From assembly GCF_050942425.1 (NCBI RefSeq), contig NZ_CP192063.1, forward strand, positions 4,712,001-4,776,000: 64,000 nt of DNA, read 5' to 3'. Source of the stretch: Actinoallomurus sp050942425. GTDB taxonomy: Bacteria; Actinomycetota; Actinomycetes; Streptosporangiales; Streptosporangiaceae. The notes under the pieces were generated by a model, which was not told where the DNA came from, searched no databases, and saw only the letters and a list, made by a program, of their open reading frames with translations. The position numbers and the translations under genes were made by a program. Shown one piece after another: positions 60,309-64,000 of the stretch (within the stretch, counting starts at the first letter, position 1; every line of letters begins with the position of its first letter).

Positions 60309-61574
60309 GTGACCGACATACTGGACGATCTCGCCTGGCGAGGCCTGATCACACAGTCCACCGACCCGGACGAACTGCGGGCCATGCTCGCCTCGGGGCC
60401 GGTCACGCTCTATTGCGGATTCGATCCGACCGCGCCTTCACTGCACGTCGGGAGCCTGATGCAGCTCCTGACGCTCCGCCGGTTCCAGCAGGCGGGCCAC
60501 CGTACGATCGGGCTGGTCGGCGGCGCCACCGGACTCATCGGCGACCCCAGCGGAAAGAGCGCCGAGCGTACGCTCAACTCCGAGGAGGTCGTCGCCGGCT
60601 GGGTCGAGCGCATTCGGAAGCAGGTCTCCCGGTTCGTCGAGCTGGCCGACGACCGCGGCCTCATCGTCAGCAACCTCGACTGGACCGCGCCCATGTCGGC
60701 CATCGAGTTCCTGCGCGACATCGGCAAGCACTTCCCCGTCAACCGCATGCTCGCGCGGGAGACGGTCAAGTCGCGGCTGGACACCACCGGCATGAGCTAC
60801 ACCGAGTTCAGCTACGTGCTGCTGCAGTCCCTGGACTTCCTCGAGCTGTACCGCAGGTACGGCTGCCGCCTGCAGACCGGCGGCAGCGACCAGTGGGGCA
60901 ACCTCACCGCCGGCGTCGACCTCATCCGCCGCGTGGAGGGCGGAAGCGCGCACGCGCTCACGACCCCGCTCGTGACACGGGCCGACGGCACGAAGTTCGG
61001 CAAGACGGCCGGAGGCGAGACCTACTGGCTCGATCCCGAGCTGACCTCGCCGTACGCCTTCTACCAGTTCTGGCTGAACGCCGACGACCGTGACGTCGTG
61101 ACGTACCTGAAATACTTCAGCTTCCGGAGCCACGAGGAGATCGAGGAGCTGGAGAAGGCGACCAGCGAACGCCCTGCGGCTCGCGCCGCACAGCGAGCCC
61201 TCGCCGAGGAGCTCACCACGCTCGTCCACGGGGCGGAGGAGACGCAGCGGGTGATCGCCGCGTCCCGTGCGCTGTTCGGCCAGGGCGACCTGGGCGAGCT
61301 GGACGAGCGCACGCTGGCCAGCGCGCTCGCCGAGGTGCCGTCCACGACGGCTTCCGGGCCGCTGCCGCCGGTCGTGGACCTCCTCGCGGCGACGGGCCTC
61401 GTGGGCAGCAAGTCCGAGGCACGCCGTACGGTCGCGCAGGGCGGTGCCTACGTCAACAACGTCAAGGTCACCGACGAGGCGGCGGTGCCCGATCAGAGCG
61501 ATCTGCTCCACGGCCGCTTCCTCGTCCTGCGGCGTGGCAAGCGCAACATCGGCGGAGTGACGGTCGACTCGTAA
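60309..61574 (+). CDS. tyrS: Tyrosyl-tRNA synthetase
   Basis: Class I synthetase of 421 residues. It has a HIGH-like motif in SLHVGSL (46-50), the tyrosine pocket (GLIGDPSGK; SYTEFSYVLLQ; GGSDQWGN), a KMSKS-type loop KFGKT (229-233), and a C-terminal S4 RNA-binding domain (LVGSKSEARRTVAQGGAYVN). This is the bacterial TyrRS type with S4. The GTG follows GACGAGGAAG. No T-box or similar leader is recognised. A good hairpin follows the stop. Confidence 0.97.
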   Translation: MTDILDDLAWRGLITQSTDPDELRAMLASGPVTLYCGFDPTAPSLHVGSLMQLLTLRRFQQAGHRTIGLVGGATGLIGDPSGKSAERTLNSEEVVAGWVERIRKQVSRFVELADDRGLIVSNLDWTAPMSAIEFLRDIGKHFPVNRMLARETVKSRLDTTGMSYTEFSYVLLQSLDFLELYRRYGCRLQTGGSDQWGNLTAGVDLIRRVEGGSAHALTTPLVTRADGTKFGKTAGGETYWLDPELTSPYAFYQFWLNADDRDVVTYLKYFSFRSHEEIEELEKATSERPAARAAQRALAEELTTLVHGAEETQRVIAASRALFGQGDLGELDERTLASALAEVPSTTASGPLPPVVDLLAATGLVGSKSEARRTVAQGGAYVNNVKVTDEAAVPDQSDLLHGRFLVLRRGKRNIGGVTVDS

Positions 61575-61582
61575 CGAACCCG

Positions 61583-61619
61583 CGTGGGCGGCACCCGGGT
61601 AGACCGGGCGCCGCCCACG
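61583..61619 (+). terminator. Terminator of tyrS
   Basis: Arms CGTGGGCGGC (61583-61592) and GCCGCCCACG (61610-61619) with an inner CCCGG/CCGGG pair, 8 bp after the stop. Confidence 0.7.
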
Positions 61620-62120
61620 GCGCTCTCCGCGACCTGACGTGGCCCGGTGTGGCCTGACGTGAGGCCGGCGTGATCGTCGGTGGACCCTGTCGTTCGAAGG
61701 TCTGCTGGAGCTGTGCGACCGGTAGTCCGAGGTGGCGGGCGCAGGGCGCTTCTGGCGCAATGGTGCCCGTGCCTGGCCGTCCCTGCCTGACGGCACCGGG
61801 GAGCAGGCGACTCGGGACGTGAACCGGTCCGCCTGGAGCCCGCCGCCGCTCCCACACGAACGGGGCACCTGGGCACTGGACCCGGATCAGGCTGCCGGGA
61901 ATATCCCCGGAGCGCTCGTCGGTTGACCACATACGCGGGCGAGGTCGGCGATCCCGACGATGCCTGCGGCTGTCGGGACGATCGCCTCGGCGACCGACAG
62001 CGGTTCCGAGCAGAGATCCCGGTGATCCGGGAACACGCTATTTGAGAACCGTCGAATCATCTGAGCCGACGACGAAGAGGTCGACCCCGGATTGCGATCT
62101 GCGCGTACGCGATCGAGTCC
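61620..62120. other. Non-coding stretch between tyrS and the rRNA promoters
   Basis: About 500 bp with several short open frames on both strands but none with recognisable homology, codon bias or ribosome site. GC content falls gradually towards the rRNA promoters. Short inverted repeats occur (for example around 61950-61990, CCCGACGATG...GGGACGATCG, imperfect). I see no gene here. Confidence 0.6.
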
Positions 62121-62126
62121 GCCGAT

Positions 62127-62155
62127 TTGACGGTGTTTCCCGGTGGCCGTAATGT
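62127..62155 (+). promoter_or_regulatory. rrn promoter candidate P1
   Basis: TTGACG (62127-62132) and TAATGT (62150-62155) separated by 17 bp; about 540 bp upstream of the 16S gene. Confidence 0.65.
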
Positions 62156-62228
62156 TCTCTTCGCCCCAAGGGGAGCGGGACACCGGAAGGTGGCCGGCCC
62201 GGGGGAAACCCGCACCGAGTGCTTCTGG

Positions 62229-62257
62229 TTCGGACCACGGTTCGAGCGAGGTAGCAT
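62229..62257 (+). promoter_or_regulatory. rrn promoter candidate P2
   Basis: TTCGGA (62229-62234) and TAGCAT (62252-62257) separated by 17 bp. The -35 box is weak and the -10 fair. Confidence 0.45.
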
Positions 62258-62429
62258 GGTGTGGTCGCCCCGAGACGGGATGCGGAACATCGCTGAGAGC
62301 GGTGGTCGGCCCGGTGGGGAACTTCTGGATGTGGCTGCTGCGGCCGGTTTTTGCCGGTCGGGGTGACTGTTGTCTGGAGGGGCTGTGCTGGTTCTGCTTG
62401 GTTGGTTCCAAGATCTTCGGATCTGGGGG

Positions 62430-62457
62430 TTGACAAGCGGGGCGGGGACGGTAAGAT
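62430..62457 (+). promoter_or_regulatory. rrn promoter candidate P3
   Basis: TTGACA (62430-62435) and TAAGAT (62452-62457) separated by 16 bp. The -35 is a perfect consensus. The closest and probably strongest of the three promoters, giving a leader of about 230 nt. Confidence 0.75.
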
Positions 62458-62518
62458 AGAAGGGTTGCCCCAGACGGGGTCCGGCGGGAGTCGGGTTCCG
62501 GACGGTGTGTGTCCGTTT

Positions 62519-62538
62519 CTTGAGAACTCAACAGTGTG
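62519..62538 (+). promoter_or_regulatory. rRNA leader antitermination/processing box
   Basis: CTTGAGAACTCAACAGTGTG is the sequence conserved in actinomycete pre-16S leaders, where it contains a boxA-like element for antitermination and lies near processing sites. TGAGAACTCA is itself nearly palindromic. Confidence 0.65.
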
Positions 62539-62694
62539 CTAAAAGCCAGTGCCTTTATGGTCCTCGCTTGGCTGGGCTGATCTTTCGGGGTTGGTCTGGT
62601 CGGGTTTGGATTCCTTTGGCAAGTATGATTCTTGCCGGGATTTGTTTCGTCAGGGTTTGGCGGTCATCCTTCGCCGGATGGTCGTCGTTTGGCC

Positions 62695-64000
<1,306 letters not shown>

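Noticed and set aside
61620..62120. Small genes or transposase remnants before the rRNA operon
   Set aside because: Short open frames of 64-150 codons exist on both strands but lack ribosome sites, codon bias and recognisable motifs.

Overview
The window is a chromosomal core segment of a high-GC actinomycete. Codon third positions are strongly G/C, GTG starts are common, and genes overlap as ATGA or TGATG. The gene order is typical of Actinobacteria: pdxS..pdxT-yebC-ruvCAB-yajC-secDF-apt-rel, rarA-DUF948-alaS-ruvX-mltG-aroE, infC-rpmI-rplT, pheST, argCJBDRGH-tyrS. The partial 16S rRNA gene at the right edge also looks actinobacterial. I would guess the Thermomonosporaceae side of the phylum (Actinomadura/Actinoallomurus-like), but only a 16S search would settle that.

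Layout. 1-13.6 kb: a DUF3048 lipoprotein, the split PLP synthase pair pdxS/pdxT with a HTH regulator between them, yebC, an Eis-like acetyltransferase, the RuvABC Holliday-junction set, the Sec accessory genes yajC-secD-secF, and apt. 13.7-20 kb: a divergent PBP and bifunctional Rel, then a DUF349 protein and a membrane-anchored cyclophilin. 20-24.6 kb: a metallo-beta-lactamase-fold hydrolase, hisS-aspS and a MaoC hydratase. 24.6-27.9 kb: a small variable island with decayed regulator genes (HATPase / DUF5753 / two DUF397), DUF4291, two GNATs and a small unknown protein. 28-35.2 kb: the rarA to aroE run with alaS. 35.2-37.4 kb: a PadR operon with two duplicated membrane proteins. 37.4-41.6 kb: RlmA-type methyltransferase, infC-rpmI-rplT, a SpoU methyltransferase and a STAS protein. 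41.7-46.6 kb: PAS histidine kinase and pheST. 46.8-51.2 kb: a Tat-exported phospholipase C, a CYTH-CHAD protein and a lipoprotein. 51.2-59.8 kb: the whole arginine pathway from argC to argH (argF is absent) with its repressor, then an alkyladenine glycosylase. 59.8-64 kb: a second gene-remnant scar, tyrS, and the promoter region and first ~1.3 kb of a 16S rRNA gene.

Most of the window is housekeeping. I did not find a convincing new defence, CRISPR, phage or biosynthetic system. The more unusual material lies between genes. There are two head-to-head deletion scars (24.7-25.4 kb and 59.8-60.2 kb), each leaving only the 3' ends of divergent genes. A pair of half-length DUF397 reading frames remains next to the first scar. 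Several strong inverted repeats occur, some sharing a core sequence. A 29-bp spacerless tandem array lies at 50.65-50.76 kb. infC has a non-canonical AUC start behind a terminator-like leader, SecD carries a long Gln/Ser/Pro-rich insertion, and three promoter-like elements stand in tandem before the rRNA operon.
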